A stretch of 64,000 bases of DNA from the NCBI GenBank assembly GCA_963825765.1, contig CAWGUU010000009.1, positions 434,001-498,000 of the forward strand. Reading direction: 5' to 3'. The position numbers and the translations under genes are program-made. The DNA comes from CAWGUU01 sp963825765. Lineage in GTDB: Bacteria; Actinomycetota; Acidimicrobiia; Acidimicrobiales; AC-14. Of this stretch, positions 1 through 9,947 are shown one piece after another (within the stretch, counting starts at the first letter, position 1; each line of letters starts with the position of its first letter). The notes beneath the pieces are model-generated. The model did not search any database. It saw nothing but the letters and a program-made list of their open reading frames with translations, and had not been told where the DNA came from.

Positions 1-1
1 G

Positions 2-70
2 TCCTGCATGGCGCTGTGGAGCGCCATCCAGGCGTTCATGTCCATGTTCAACGTGGTGCTCCTTCGGTGA
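2..70 (+). CDS. C-terminal end of a gene cut by the window start
   Basis: The second forward frame is open from the window edge to a TGA and encodes 22 residues, rich in hydrophobic residues and methionine and ending in NVVLLR. It looks like the tail of a real protein, perhaps a membrane one, but too little is left to name it. It would be the only gene upstream of the repeat-bearing leader of the P-loop/LLM gene. Low confidence. Confidence 0.3.
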   Translation, partial: SCMALWSAIQAFMSMFNVVLLR

Positions 71-237
71 CTCCTCGGAGACTGTGCCGCTTAGGACTCC
101 GGTGTCGACGATTTCTCATCGGCGCCTACCGATTCGGAACACCGGAACGGCTCCAGACGTTCCGCCTGTTCATGGCCGGCAACGGTCATGCCGTCGGAGC
201 GGCAGCGCACCGACTGTACGCGCCGGGGTCTGCCATG

Positions 238-285
238 CATCGGGGGTTTCGGGCATCGGGGGTTTCGGGCATCGGGGGTTTCGGG
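238..285. repeat. Three perfect tandem copies of a 16-bp unit
   Basis: The unit CATCGGGGGTTTCGGG occurs three times head to tail, followed by a partial variant copy (CGTCGGG). The array ends 26 bases before the ATG of the P-loop/LLM gene. The unit is not a multiple of three, so it is unlikely to be coding. It could be a replication-slippage array or a regulatory array in the leader. Confidence 0.9.
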
Positions 286-311
286 CGTCGGGCCGCTCCG
301 CCGTGTTGAGT

Positions 312-1760
312 ATGCGGGTGATCCGGCTTCCGGCGTCGTGCCTCGTCGTGCTGGTGGGACCCTCGGGCAGCGGGAAGTCGGCGTGGGCGGCGGAGTGGTT
401 CCCGCCGGGGAAGATCGTGTCGGCCGACCACCTGCGCTCCCTTGTCGGGGAGGGCGAGCACGACCAGCGGGCCGGCACCGACGCCTTCGCCGTGCTCGAC
501 CTCGTCCTCGACCGCCGGCTGCGGCGCGGCCTGTTCACCGTCGTCGACACCCTGGGCCTCGACCGCGACCGCCGGCGCGGCTACGTCGCCCTCGCCCGCC
601 GCCACGGGGCGCCGGTGGTGGCCGTGGCCTTCGACGTGCCCGCGGCCGAGTGCCGCGCCCGCAACGCGGCGCGGCCGCGGCCCGTCCCCGCCAAGCCGAT
701 GGCCGCCCAGCTGAAGCGGTGGCCGTCGGTGCTCGCCGAGATTCCCGACGACGGCTTCGACGCCGTCCATCCACCTGGGCCGGTGCGGGTCGTCGACCGC
801 CAGCTCGTCCACGCCCCCGAGGCCGCCCGCCGGCAGGAGGAGGAACCCATGTCCCTGGAGTTCGGCCTGCAGATCGCCACGTTCTCGTGGCCCGGAGGGC
901 CGGCCGAGATTGCCGCCCGGCTGGCGGGGGTCGCCGGGGCGGCCGAGGCGGCGGGCTTCACCAGCCTGTGGGTGATGGACCACTTCATCCAGATCCCCCA
1001 GGTGGGGCGGCATTGGGACGACATGCTCGACAGCTGGACGACGCTCGGGTTCCTGGCCGGTCACACCCGCATGGCGACGCTGGGCACCCTGGTCACCGGG
1101 GTCACCTACCGCAACGTCGCCCACCTGGGGAAGATGGCGGCCACGCTCGACGTGCTCTCCGGCGGCCGGGCCGTGTGCGGCATCGGGGCGGCCTGGTTCG
1201 AGCGGGAGCACCGGGCCTACGGCTGGGAGTTCCCGCCGGCCCGCCGTCGCCTCGACCTGCTGGAGGACGCCCTCCAGCTGCTGCCGCTGGTGTGGGGGCC
1301 GGGGGCGCCGTCGTTCGAAGGCAAGGCGGTGACGGTGGCCGAGGCCATCTGCTATCCCCGGCCGCTGCAGGAGCGCATCCCGATCCTGGTCGGCGGGTCG
1401 GGCGAGAAACGCACGCTCCGGCTGGTGGCCACCCACGCCGACGCCTGCAACTTCGTCGGCGACGTTCACACCGTCCGCAGGAAGCTGGAGGTGCTGCACC
1501 GCCACTGCGCCGACGTGGGGCGCGATTCCTCCGCCGTCCGGGTCACCCACCTGGGCTCGGCCCTCGTCACCGACGACCCATCCGCCGGCCAATGGAAGCC
1601 AGCACAGTCGGCGTCGGCGGTGGCGGGCACCGTCGAGGAGCAGGTGGGGCGCTACCGGGAGCTGGCCGAGGCCGGCGTCCAGACCGCCATCGTGCGGCTG
1701 GCCGACCTGGACGAGGGATCGGTCGAGCGGTTCACCCCGGTCATCCGGGCGTTCAGGTGA
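312..1760 (+). CDS. P-loop kinase-like domain fused to F420-dependent LLM oxidoreductase
   Basis: 482 residues. Residues 16-23 are a Walker A motif (GPSGSGKS) opening a polynucleotide-kinase-like P-loop domain of about 165 residues. From residue 180 (MSLEFGLQIATF) follows a luciferase-like monooxygenase TIM barrel, with family features such as LWVMDHF near its start, GRAVCGIGAAW and PILVGGSGEKRTLRL. This resembles the TIGR03560 group of F420-dependent oxidoreductases. The ATG at 312 is the first methionine before the P-loop. An internal ATG at 849 has a strong purine-rich ribosome site (AGGAGGAGGA at 835-844), so the oxidoreductase may also be made alone. The 3' end overlaps the convergent omega-amidase gene by 8 bp. 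The substrate is unknown. Confidence 0.85.
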   Translation: MRVIRLPASCLVVLVGPSGSGKSAWAAEWFPPGKIVSADHLRSLVGEGEHDQRAGTDAFAVLDLVLDRRLRRGLFTVVDTLGLDRDRRRGYVALARRHGAPVVAVAFDVPAAECRARNAARPRPVPAKPMAAQLKRWPSVLAEIPDDGFDAVHPPGPVRVVDRQLVHAPEAARRQEEEPMSLEFGLQIATFSWPGGPAEIAARLAGVAGAAEAAGFTSLWVMDHFIQIPQVGRHWDDMLDSWTTLGFLAGHTRMATLGTLVTGVTYRNVAHLGKMAATLDVLSGGRAVCGIGAAWFEREHRAYGWEFPPARRRLDLLEDALQLLPLVWGPGAPSFEGKAVTVAEAICYPRPLQERIPILVGGSGEKRTLRLVATHADACNFVGDVHTVRRKLEVLHRHCADVGRDSSAVRVTHLGSALVTDDPSAGQWKPAQSASAVAGTVEEQVGRYRELAEAGVQTAIVRLADLDEGSVERFTPVIRAFR

Positions 1761-2519
1761 CCCGCCGGTCGGCGAGGAACGGGTAGCGGGCGCGGGTGGC
1801 GGCGACGACGGCGGGATCGACCTCGGCCGTCACCACCGCCTCCCGGCCGTCGGCAGGGGCCTGTCCCAGGATCTCCCCGCCGGGGCCGACGATCATGCTG
1901 TCGCCGGCGTATCCGATCCCGTCGCCCTCCCCCACCCGGTTGACGCCCACGACGTAGGCCTGGTTCTCGATGGCCCTGGCCCGCAGGAGGACGTTCCAGT
2001 GGAGGCGGCGGCTGGCGGGCCAGTTGGCGACCACGATGTAGCACTCGGTCGTCGGCGCCAGCGCCCAGAACTCGTCGCCGAAGCGCAGGTCGTAGCAGAC
2101 GAACAGGCTGACACGGACGCCTTCGACGTCGACGGTGACGTGGCGGTCGCCGGCCTGGTACCGGGTGTGCTCGCCGGCGTAGGTGAACGGGTGGAGCTTG
2201 GCGTAGCGGTGCACCGAGCCGTCGGGACCGGCCAGGACCAGGGTGTTTGCGGGCCTGGCGGCCTGTTCGGCCCGCTCGGGCAGGGAACCGCACAGCCACA
2301 CGCCGTGCTCGGCGGCCCGGTCGACGAGGAACCGGGTGCTGGGCCCGTCCATCGGCTCGGCGATCCTGTCGCTCTCCAGCGAGAAGCCGGTCGAGTACAT
2401 CTCGGTCAGGACGATCAGGCGGGCCCCGGCGGCCGCCGCCTCGGCGATCCGCGGCGCCACCCGTGCGAAAGTGGCGGGCGGGTCCTCCCAGCAGATGTCG
2501 TGCTGGACGGCGGCGACCT

Positions 2520-2523
<4 letters not shown>
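1753..2523 (-). CDS. Nitrilase-family omega-amidase
   Basis: 256 residues, carbon-nitrogen hydrolase fold. The Glu-Lys-Cys triad is readable: Glu in LTEMYSTGF, Lys in YAKLHPF and Cys in FVCYDLRF. The motifs and the neighbour fit the omega-amidase (YafV/NIT2) group, which hydrolyses alpha-ketoglutaramate or ketosuccinamate to the keto acid and ammonia. The start is GTG, overlapping the aminotransferase stop in a GTGA arrangement, so the two genes are translationally coupled. Together they would form the glutamine transaminase/omega-amidase route, which drives transamination of keto acids such as 2-keto-4-methylthiobutyrate. Intracellular. Family call strong, exact substrate inferred. Confidence 0.88.
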
Positions 2524-3704
<1,181 letters not shown>

Positions 3705-3739
3705 CGGCCGACACTAGGGCCCCAGCCGGGGACGTTCAG

Positions 3740-3970
3740 CTACTCGAGGCGCTCCAGCGAGTCCCCGATGAGCCACAGCGTCGGCGGCCAGAGGCCAACG
3801 AACAGAGCGCGGCGCTCGGCGTTCCCGCGCATCTCCTGGTCCACCGTCTTGGCCCGGATCCACAGGCCGATGCAGAGGCCAACGCTCGCCATCGACGCGA
3901 GATGCAGGTATCCGCCGCGCAGGTGGCACCGGTGAAGGAAGCTCGTCAACATGGTGGTCTTGCTACCCAA
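3740..3970 (-). CDS. Small putative membrane protein
   Basis: 76 codons from a TTG, or 70 from the ATG at 3952. Two hydrophobic stretches are visible, around YLHLASMASVGLCIGLWI and ALFVGLWPPTLWLIGDSL, suggesting two membrane helices with a basic connector. No family recognised. Its start lies only 17 bp from the divergent DUF1990 gene. That gap holds overlapping short palindromes (CTACCC/GGGTAG at 3963-3977), which may act on both genes. Confidence 0.5.
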   Translation of the reverse strand: MGSKTTMLTSFLHRCHLRGGYLHLASMASVGLCIGLWIRAKTVDQEMRGNAERRALFVGLWPPTLWLIGDSLERLE

Positions 3971-3987
3971 GGGGTAGGTCCTTACCC

Positions 3988-5400
3988 GTGCCCCGCCGTC
4001 TGACCTTCTCGCGACGTCTGACCACCGCGGCCGTCTGGCCTGTCGGGATCGGGCTCACATCGTGGAACTACATGTGGCGGATCACGCCCCTTCACCGCCG
4101 CGAGCGGCCCGGGTCGCGGGGCGACCACGCCCCTCCCCCGCTGCCCGACGGGATCAGCCGGGAGGACGTGCTGGCGGCCGAGGATGGCGTCGGGCCCCTG
4201 TTCCACCGCCGCTACCGCGTCAGGGTGCGGGGCTCGCAGATGTCCCCCGAGGAGCTCGTCGCCCGGCTCGGAGGGGACCTCAACACGGCTGCACCCACCG
4301 AGCTCGCCCGCTTCGTCAAGGTGCTCGGCGACGCGGGCGAGCTGCGCGTGGGCGACGAGTTCGTCGTGCGCATGCCTGGCCCATGGGACGGGCCCGTCCG
4401 CGTCGTCGCAGTGACGCCGACGTCGTTCCGCCTGGCCACGCTGTCCGGACACCTGGAGGCGGGCCAGATCGAGTTCTCTGCTGTGGGCGAGGCCGCCACA
4501 ACCTCGGGCGACAGGGACCTCGAGTTCACCATCGAGTCCTGGGCCCGCAGCGGCGACCGGCTGTCGCGGGTGCTGTACGAGGGTCTGCGCATGGCCAAGG
4601 AGGTCCAACTGCACATGTGGACCTCGTTCCTCGAGCGGGTCGTCGCCGTGGCCGGGGGCCGCATGGTGGGCGGTATCGACATCGACACCCGCCGGGTCGA
4701 GGAGGCTCCGACCCTCGCCGATCCCGACGCCCGGCGCGTCCTCGACGAGCTCCACGACAAGCCCCTGAACTTCGAGCTGGGCGACCGCAGCCGGTTCACC
4801 CCCGAGAACGGCTGGTTGGTGGACGGCTACAGCCAGCCGCTGCCACCCGAGCCGCCGGGACCGCCCATTCCCGGCGGGCCCTGGGAGGTGGCGCAGCGCA
4901 TCCTTCGCGATTACGAGTTCGCCGACCCGTCGATGGTCACGGCCGTGTATCACCCCGACCGTCCCCTCGAAAAGCGCGACATGCTGCTCGAGGTCCGGTT
5001 CTACGGGTTGCGGTTTCGGTTCGGAGTCCGAATCGGCGGCGTCGTCGACGAGACCCGAAAGGTCGACGGCCGCGACGTGAGGGTGTGGGGCTGGAACTAC
5101 CAGACGCTGCAGGGACACCTGGAAATGGGCCAGATGGACTACGAGGTATGGAAATGGATCGACTCCGGCGAGGTGGAGTTCCACACCTGCCGGTTCTCGC
5201 GGCATGCCACGGTGGGCAATCCCCTCGTGCGCCTGGGCCTCCACCTGTTCGGGCGCCGCATGCAGGTGAAGTTCGCACACCGCGCCTGCGAGCGCGTCGC
5301 CATGCTCACCGCTGCGGCGATCGATGGTTCGGGTCCCGAGAAGGTCGTTCGCCGCACGGCCCACGAGGTTCGCGTGGAGCCGGCGGCGACCGCGGGGTAG
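3988..5400 (+). CDS. Protein with two DUF1990-like domains
   Basis: 470 residues from a GTG. The C-terminal half shows typical DUF1990 features (WGWNYQTLQGHLEMGQ, EVEFHTCRFSRHA, a late basic helix). The first half contains a weaker copy of the same pattern (TLSGHLEAGQIEF, LEFTIESWARSGDRLSRVLYEG, a following helix). A single DUF1990 domain is normally about 170-200 residues, so this looks like an internal duplication. Function unknown; the fold is probably a START-like or lipocalin-like pocket. No signal peptide. It is divergent from the small membrane protein and convergent with the next gene, 5 bp apart. Confidence 0.75.
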   Translation: MPRRLTFSRRLTTAAVWPVGIGLTSWNYMWRITPLHRRERPGSRGDHAPPPLPDGISREDVLAAEDGVGPLFHRRYRVRVRGSQMSPEELVARLGGDLNTAAPTELARFVKVLGDAGELRVGDEFVVRMPGPWDGPVRVVAVTPTSFRLATLSGHLEAGQIEFSAVGEAATTSGDRDLEFTIESWARSGDRLSRVLYEGLRMAKEVQLHMWTSFLERVVAVAGGRMVGGIDIDTRRVEEAPTLADPDARRVLDELHDKPLNFELGDRSRFTPENGWLVDGYSQPLPPEPPGPPIPGGPWEVAQRILRDYEFADPSMVTAVYHPDRPLEKRDMLLEVRFYGLRFRFGVRIGGVVDETRKVDGRDVRVWGWNYQTLQGHLEMGQMDYEVWKWIDSGEVEFHTCRFSRHATVGNPLVRLGLHLFGRRMQVKFAHRACERVAMLTAAAIDGSGPEKVVRRTAHEVRVEPAATAG

Positions 5401-5405
5401 CCGGT

Positions 5406-5801
5406 TCAGGCCGGCGCGGCCCCGCCCGCAGCGAGGGCCCGGGCCAGACCGTCGACGTCGTCGACAGTGACGGTGAGGCCCTTGTGCCGGATGCGGCCGG
5501 TCGGTTCGAGGCCTCGCACCGGCTCGCGGAACCGGATGCAGAGCCCTTGCCTCCCGTTGGTGGCGAAAGTGAGCCCCCCGTCGGCGAGCGACAGGTGTGC
5601 AGGCCCGACCGTCCGTAGCAACCCGTAGGGACCGGAGACCTCGGATCCGGTGACATTGGCGAGCGGCGTCTCGACGGTCCAGCGCCCGAACCGGACCAGG
5701 AGTCGACCGTCGGCGACCTCGACGCGGGCGTTGCGGGGCGTGACGCCGAAGAGCAGGCCGACGAGCCGGTAGATCAAAGCGAAGCGGAAGTGAAACCTCA
5801 T
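5406..5801 (-). CDS. Conserved hypothetical protein
   Basis: 131 residues starting at MRFHFRFALIY. A short hydrophobic N-terminal stretch (LIYRLVGLLFGV) is followed by a beta-rich region with SGPYGLLRTVGPAHLSLADG and LTFATNGRQGLCIRF. The pattern is one I associate with uncharacterised actinobacterial proteins, but I cannot name a family. The start was placed at this ATG because upstream codons look non-coding. Convergent with the DUF1990 gene. Confidence 0.65.
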   Translation of the reverse strand: MRFHFRFALIYRLVGLLFGVTPRNARVEVADGRLLVRFGRWTVETPLANVTGSEVSGPYGLLRTVGPAHLSLADGGLTFATNGRQGLCIRFREPVRGLEPTGRIRHKGLTVTVDDVDGLARALAAGGAAPA

Positions 5802-5869
5802 TGTCGGCGGACTACCCGAACCGCCCCCCGCTGGCACATCCGGGCCCGGGGCGATACGGCGGGCAGTCG

Positions 5870-6592
5870 CTAGATGCAGCCGGTCTGCCGGGCGAGCTCC
5901 ACGAGCTGGGGGTCGAGGCCCATGACGCTCCTGAGGGCCGGGCAGCGGTAGTCCTCGCCCGCCTGCGTCGTCGGCGGCGAGGTGGCGGGCGTCGTGGGCG
6001 ACGTGGGCGACCCCGGCTCGACGCCCGGCTGGGTGCCGGTGCCGGTGCCGGTGCCGGATCCCGACCCGCCACCCGTCCCTCCGCCGCCGGTTCCCGCGCC
6101 TGCGCCGCTGCCCGCTCCACCGGTTGCGCCGCCGGGCTGGGTGCCTCCGGTTCCGCCACCCGCGGCGCCCGTCCCGCCGCCGGCTCCGCCCGTTCCCGCT
6201 CCGCCCGCTATCGCTCCGCCCGCGACGCCGCCCGCCCCGGCGCCGCCTGCTGCCGTGCTGCTCGCTGCTGCGATGGTCGCGGCGCGTGTGCCGTCGGGGT
6301 TGGTCGCGCTCGGCCCCCCCTCCACCGTGGACCCGCCGGGGCCCGACACGACCGACCCGTCGGGCCCCGTCCGGGGAACGGCGAGGACCGAGGTGGCGGG
6401 ACCGGTGGAGGCCGTTGGCTCGTCGTCGGATCCGAGCATGGCGGCGGCGATCGTCCCCACGCCCACGAGGGCCACCAGCACGGCGACGGCCACGACCACC
6501 CGGCGCACCCTCGGGTTGGCGCCCGGCGCCCCGGCCGGCCTGCCAGGCGTTCCGGGAGGATCGTCGTCAGGCGGCGGGCTGTCCATCGTCAT
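5870..6592 (-). CDS. Single-pass membrane protein with a glycine-rich extracytoplasmic linker
   Basis: 240 residues. A proline-rich cytoplasmic N terminus (1-29) is followed by one membrane helix (about 30-52, VVVAVAVLVALVGVG), then about 150 residues of low-complexity Gly/Ala/Thr/Ser sequence. It ends in a short folded-looking tail with two cysteines (CPALRSVMGLD, TGCI). The low-complexity part looks like a wall-spanning linker. Function unknown. Divergent from ilvA; the 110-bp gap between them carries a 20-bp tandem repeat. Confidence 0.65.
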   Translation of the reverse strand: MTMDSPPPDDDPPGTPGRPAGAPGANPRVRRVVVAVAVLVALVGVGTIAAAMLGSDDEPTASTGPATSVLAVPRTGPDGSVVSGPGGSTVEGGPSATNPDGTRAATIAAASSTAAGGAGAGGVAGGAIAGGAGTGGAGGGTGAAGGGTGGTQPGGATGGAGSGAGAGTGGGGTGGGSGSGTGTGTGTQPGVEPGSPTSPTTPATSPPTTQAGEDYRCPALRSVMGLDPQLVELARQTGCI

Positions 6593-6634
6593 GGGACCAG
6601 TCTGCCCGCTGGGGCCGACCCACGGTGCCCGGCC

Positions 6635-6674
6635 CCGATATCCGTCCGGAGCAGCCGATATCCGTCCCGAGCAA
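6635..6674. promoter_or_regulatory. Two 20-bp tandem repeats upstream of ilvA
   Basis: CCGATATCCGTCCGGAGCAG is followed directly by a copy with three differences (CCGATATCCGTCCCGAGCAA). Each contains the palindrome GATATC. The pair sits 28 bp before the ilvA ATG and about 40 bp from the divergent membrane protein start, where an operator would be expected. A repeated operator is inferred; no regulator gene is adjacent. Confidence 0.4.
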
Positions 6675-6702
6675 CAGGGCCGAGCCGGTAGCGTTCGATG
6701 CG

Positions 6703-7992
6703 ATGGCGACCGCCGCGGTACCCCCTGAGGTGAGGACCGACCTGCGCCGGCCGACCGCGGACGACGTCGAGCAGGCCGAGGCGCGACTGGCGCCGGTTGT
6801 GCGCCGCACCCCCCTCGAGCCGAACGAACGGCTCGGCGCCCACAGCGGGGCCGAGGTGTGGCTGAAGCGGGAGGACTTGCAGGTCGTGCGGTCCTACAAG
6901 CTCCGGGGAGCCTTCAACCTCATCTCCCAGCTGTCCGCCGAGGAGCAGGCGCGCGGGATCGTCTGCGCCAGCGCCGGCAACCACGCCCAGGGCGTGGCCT
7001 TCAGCTGCCGGCACCTCGGTGTTCCCGGCCGCATCGTCGTGCCCCGCACCACGCCTCGCCAGAAGCGTGAGCGCATCACCGCCATCGGCGGCGACCTGGT
7101 CACCCTCATCGTCACCGGCGACACCTACGACGACGCCAGCATGGCGGCCGAGGCCGAGGCGTCGGCCACCGGCTGCGTCCTGGTCCCGCCGTTCGACCAC
7201 CCCCTCACCATCGCCGGGCAGGGCACCGTCGCCGTGGAGGCCGTGCGCCAGCTCGGCCGGGCACCCGACGTGGTGGTCCTGCCGGTGGGCGGCGGGGGGC
7301 TGGCCGCGGGCATGGCCACCTGGCTCCGGTCCCGCCACCCGGGCACCCGCATCGTGGGCGTCGAGCCCGCCGGGGCGGCCTGCATGTCGGCGGCGCTGGC
7401 CGCCGGCGGGCCGGTGCTGCTGGCCCAGCTCGACAGCTTCGTCGACGGCGCCGCGGTCAAGTGCGCCGGCTCGATGACCTACGAGGTCGTCCGCGATCTC
7501 GTCGACGAGGTGGTCACCGTGGAGGAGGGTCGGGTCTGCACCGAGATGCTCGACCTCTACCAGTGGGAGGGCATCGTGGCCGAGCCCGCCGGGGCGCTGG
7601 CCACCGCCGCCCTGGGCGAGGTGGTGGTGGTCGAACCCGGGCAGACGGTGCTCTGCGTCCTGTCGGGGGGCAACAACGACGTCAGCCGCTACGGCGAGGT
7701 CGTCGAGCGCTCGCTCATCCACCAGGGCCTCAAGCACTACTTCCTCGTGGAGTTCCCCCAGGAGCCGGGTGCCCTGCGGGGCTTCCTCGACGAGGTCCTC
7801 GGCGAGGACGACGACATCACCCTGTTCGAGTACGTCAAGAAGAACAACAGGGAGACGGGCCCGGCGCTGGTCGGCGTCGAGATCGCCCGCCGGGAGGACC
7901 TGGAGCCGCTCATGGAGCGCATGAGCCACAGCCGGCTTCGCATCGACCCGGTGCCCCCCGGCTCGCCGCTGTTCACCTTCCTCGTCACCTGA
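6703..7992 (+). CDS. ilvA: Threonine ammonia-lyase (threonine dehydratase)
   Basis: 429 residues. PLP fold-type II: the Schiff-base lysine lies in VVRSYKLRGAFN, the SAGNHAQG loop binds substrate and VLPVGGGGLAAG cradles the PLP phosphate. The C terminus from about residue 340 has one ACT-like regulatory region (HYFLVEFPQEPGALRGFL), matching the shorter one-ACT class. It converts threonine to 2-oxobutanoate and ammonia, the first step to isoleucine. The ATG lies downstream of a repeat pair. The first ATP-grasp gene begins 16 bp after the stop, so ilvA may be co-transcribed with that block. Confidence 0.92.
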   Translation: MATAAVPPEVRTDLRRPTADDVEQAEARLAPVVRRTPLEPNERLGAHSGAEVWLKREDLQVVRSYKLRGAFNLISQLSAEEQARGIVCASAGNHAQGVAFSCRHLGVPGRIVVPRTTPRQKRERITAIGGDLVTLIVTGDTYDDASMAAEAEASATGCVLVPPFDHPLTIAGQGTVAVEAVRQLGRAPDVVVLPVGGGGLAAGMATWLRSRHPGTRIVGVEPAGAACMSAALAAGGPVLLAQLDSFVDGAAVKCAGSMTYEVVRDLVDEVVTVEEGRVCTEMLDLYQWEGIVAEPAGALATAALGEVVVVEPGQTVLCVLSGGNNDVSRYGEVVERSLIHQGLKHYFLVEFPQEPGALRGFLDEVLGEDDDITLFEYVKKNNRETGPALVGVEIARREDLEPLMERMSHSRLRIDPVPPGSPLFTFLVT

Positions 7993-8008
7993 CGCCCCGG
8001 CGCCTAGC

Positions 8009-8851
8009 GTGCCGCCCGTGACGGCCGGGCCTCGCATCGCGATCGTCCACGCCGACCGCCCGCTCGGGGCGGTCACCGCCGCGACCGTCGACGAGCTGCG
8101 GGAGCGAGGGGCCGACGTCGACGTCTGGCGGCTCGCCGGCGCCATCGACGTCGCCGCCCTGCCGCTGGACTTCGACCTGTTCGTCATGAAGCACTCCTAC
8201 GGTGCCGCGCTCACAGTGGGTTCGGCGCTGCACGCAGCCGGCGCCACCCTTCTCAACCCGTTCCCGGCGGTGGCGGCGTGCCGGGACAAGGCGGTGGCCT
8301 GCAGCATCCTGTCCGCGGCCGGCCTTCCTGTGCCTCGCACCTGGTTCGTCACCGAGCCGGGCGCCGCCACATCGCTCCTGGGAGCTGGCCCGTTGGTGGT
8401 CAAACCCAACTCGGGTTCGAAGGGCGCGGGCGTCCGCATCGTCCGGACGGCGTCGGACGTCGCCGACGTCGACCCGGCCGGCGGGCCGTTCGTGGTCCAG
8501 GACTTCCATCCCCCGGAGGGACTCGACCGCAAGCTCTACCGGATCGGCGACCACATCCACTGCGTCGGGCGCCCGTGGCCGGCCTCGACGCCCGAGGCCA
8601 AGCAGGGGGTGCCCATCGAGGTCGACCCGGTCCTGCGCCGCCTCACGCTCGAAGTGGGCGAGGCCCTGGGCATGGACCTCTACGGGCTCGACGTGATCGT
8701 CAGCGACGGCCGGCACTGGGTCGTCGACGTGTCGGCGTTCCCCGGTTTCAAAGGGATCCCCGACGCCCACCGGCTCCTGGCCGAGCGCGTCCTGGCGGCG
8801 GCAGGATCGTCCGGTGCCAGAGCGTCGATCGGCGGCGCCGGCGGGATCTGA
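8009..8851 (+). CDS. ATP-grasp enzyme 1, ITPK/RimK-like
   Basis: 280 residues from a GTG (a second in-frame GTG at 8018 is possible). ATP-grasp landmarks: FDLFVMKHSYG and LLNPFPAVAACRDK in the pre-ATP domain, LVVKPNSGSKGAGVRIV (ATP-binding lysine and glycine loop), FVVQDFHPPEG, and the metal site LYGLDVIVSD then VVDVSAFPGFKG. These last motifs read like those of inositol tetrakisphosphate 1-kinase (from memory VIDINAFPGYEG) as much as RimK glutamate ligases. The usual third metal ligand, Asn in DxN, is Ser here. First of four paralogues on one strand. Substrate unknown: a kinase or an amide ligase are both possible. Confidence 0.8.
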   Translation: MPPVTAGPRIAIVHADRPLGAVTAATVDELRERGADVDVWRLAGAIDVAALPLDFDLFVMKHSYGAALTVGSALHAAGATLLNPFPAVAACRDKAVACSILSAAGLPVPRTWFVTEPGAATSLLGAGPLVVKPNSGSKGAGVRIVRTASDVADVDPAGGPFVVQDFHPPEGLDRKLYRIGDHIHCVGRPWPASTPEAKQGVPIEVDPVLRRLTLEVGEALGMDLYGLDVIVSDGRHWVVDVSAFPGFKGIPDAHRLLAERVLAAAGSSGARASIGGAGGI

Positions 8852-9041
8852 ACGGTCGGGCGCGATCGTCGCGGCATTTTCGACTCCGTAGGAGTAAAGT
8901 TCGCGCCCAAGTCACCTGGCGTTCATCTTTCGTTTCCCTGCGTCATCCCTGCGTCCTGGTTGGGGGTCGTGGAGCGAGTGTTCCAACAGCCAAGCGCCAG
9001 GCAGGTCCCGGCGGCGAACGGACGGCGGCGGTTGGAATGGA

Positions 9042-9947
9042 TTGGCTGGGCTGAGCGCAGTGGAAACCGACACGGGGCGACCGGTGGTGGCCGGAGTGGG
9101 TGACTCCGCGGTCGTCGTGCTGGTGGAGGAGCGCTACCGCGCCCAGCGCCAGCCGGCGGGACTTCTCGCCGCCCTCGAGCGTCGGGGCGTGCCCATCGTG
9201 GTCGCCGACCCTGAGCTGTTGGTGCACGACCTGGGCGGGTCGTCGTGGCTGGACGGCACGTCGCTGGTCGTGGCCCGCGGGCGGAGCCCGTCCCTGCTCA
9301 CCGCCCTGGCGGTGGCCGAGAGCTTCGGCGTGCCGACGGTGAACCGGTGTGCGGCCGTGGCCTCGGTGCGGGACAAGGCGGCCATGGCCGCGGGCCTGGT
9401 CTCGGCCGGCATCCCCACCCCTCGCACGTGGGTGGGCTCGCCGGCCCTGCTGGCCGCCTCGATCCATCCCGCGGCGTACCCCATCGTCCTGAAGCCGATC
9501 TTCGGGGACAACGGAGCGGGTGTCCGCCTCGTCGAGCGCGCCGACGACATGCCGGACCACACAGAACCGAGTGGCGCCCTTGTCGCGCAGCGGTTCGTGG
9601 AGGGCGACGGTGCCGACGTGAAGGTCTACGCCGTCGGCTCACGCCACTGGGCGGTCCGGGTCCCGTCGCTCTTCGGTGGCAATGGAGGCTCCTCGCCGGG
9701 TGATCCGGAGCCCGTCCCGTTGACACCCCAGCTGGAAGCACTGGCGGAGGCGTGCGGGCGGCTCTTCGGGCTCGACCTGTTCGGCGTCGACTGCATGATC
9801 GGGCCGGAAGGGCCTGTGGTCGTCGAGGTGAACGACTTCCCCAACTACCGCGGGGCGGCGGGGAGCGACGACGCCCTGGCCGACCACGTGCTGGCCGCGG
9901 CCGACGGACCTGGCGCCGAGGTCGGGCCAATGAGGATCAGCCGGTGA
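9042..9947 (+). CDS. ATP-grasp enzyme 2, ITPK/RimK-like
   Basis: 301 residues from a TTG; a GTG at 9060 is an alternative start. The most divergent N terminus of the four paralogues, with an unrelated-looking first 90 residues. Core motifs: VASVRDKAAMAAGL, IVLKPIFGDNGAGVRLV, ALVAQRFVEGDGADVKVYAVG, and metal site LFGVDCMIGPEG then VVVEVNDFPNYRG (Glu and Asn ligands). The 190 bp before it hold only a short palindrome, ACTCC-GTA-GGAGT at 8882-8894, perhaps an operator. Its stop overlaps the next start by 4 bp (GTGA), so enzymes 2 and 3 are coupled and may work as a pair. Confidence 0.78.
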   Translation: MAGLSAVETDTGRPVVAGVGDSAVVVLVEERYRAQRQPAGLLAALERRGVPIVVADPELLVHDLGGSSWLDGTSLVVARGRSPSLLTALAVAESFGVPTVNRCAAVASVRDKAAMAAGLVSAGIPTPRTWVGSPALLAASIHPAAYPIVLKPIFGDNGAGVRLVERADDMPDHTEPSGALVAQRFVEGDGADVKVYAVGSRHWAVRVPSLFGGNGGSSPGDPEPVPLTPQLEALAEACGRLFGLDLFGVDCMIGPEGPVVVEVNDFPNYRGAAGSDDALADHVLAAADGPGAEVGPMRISR

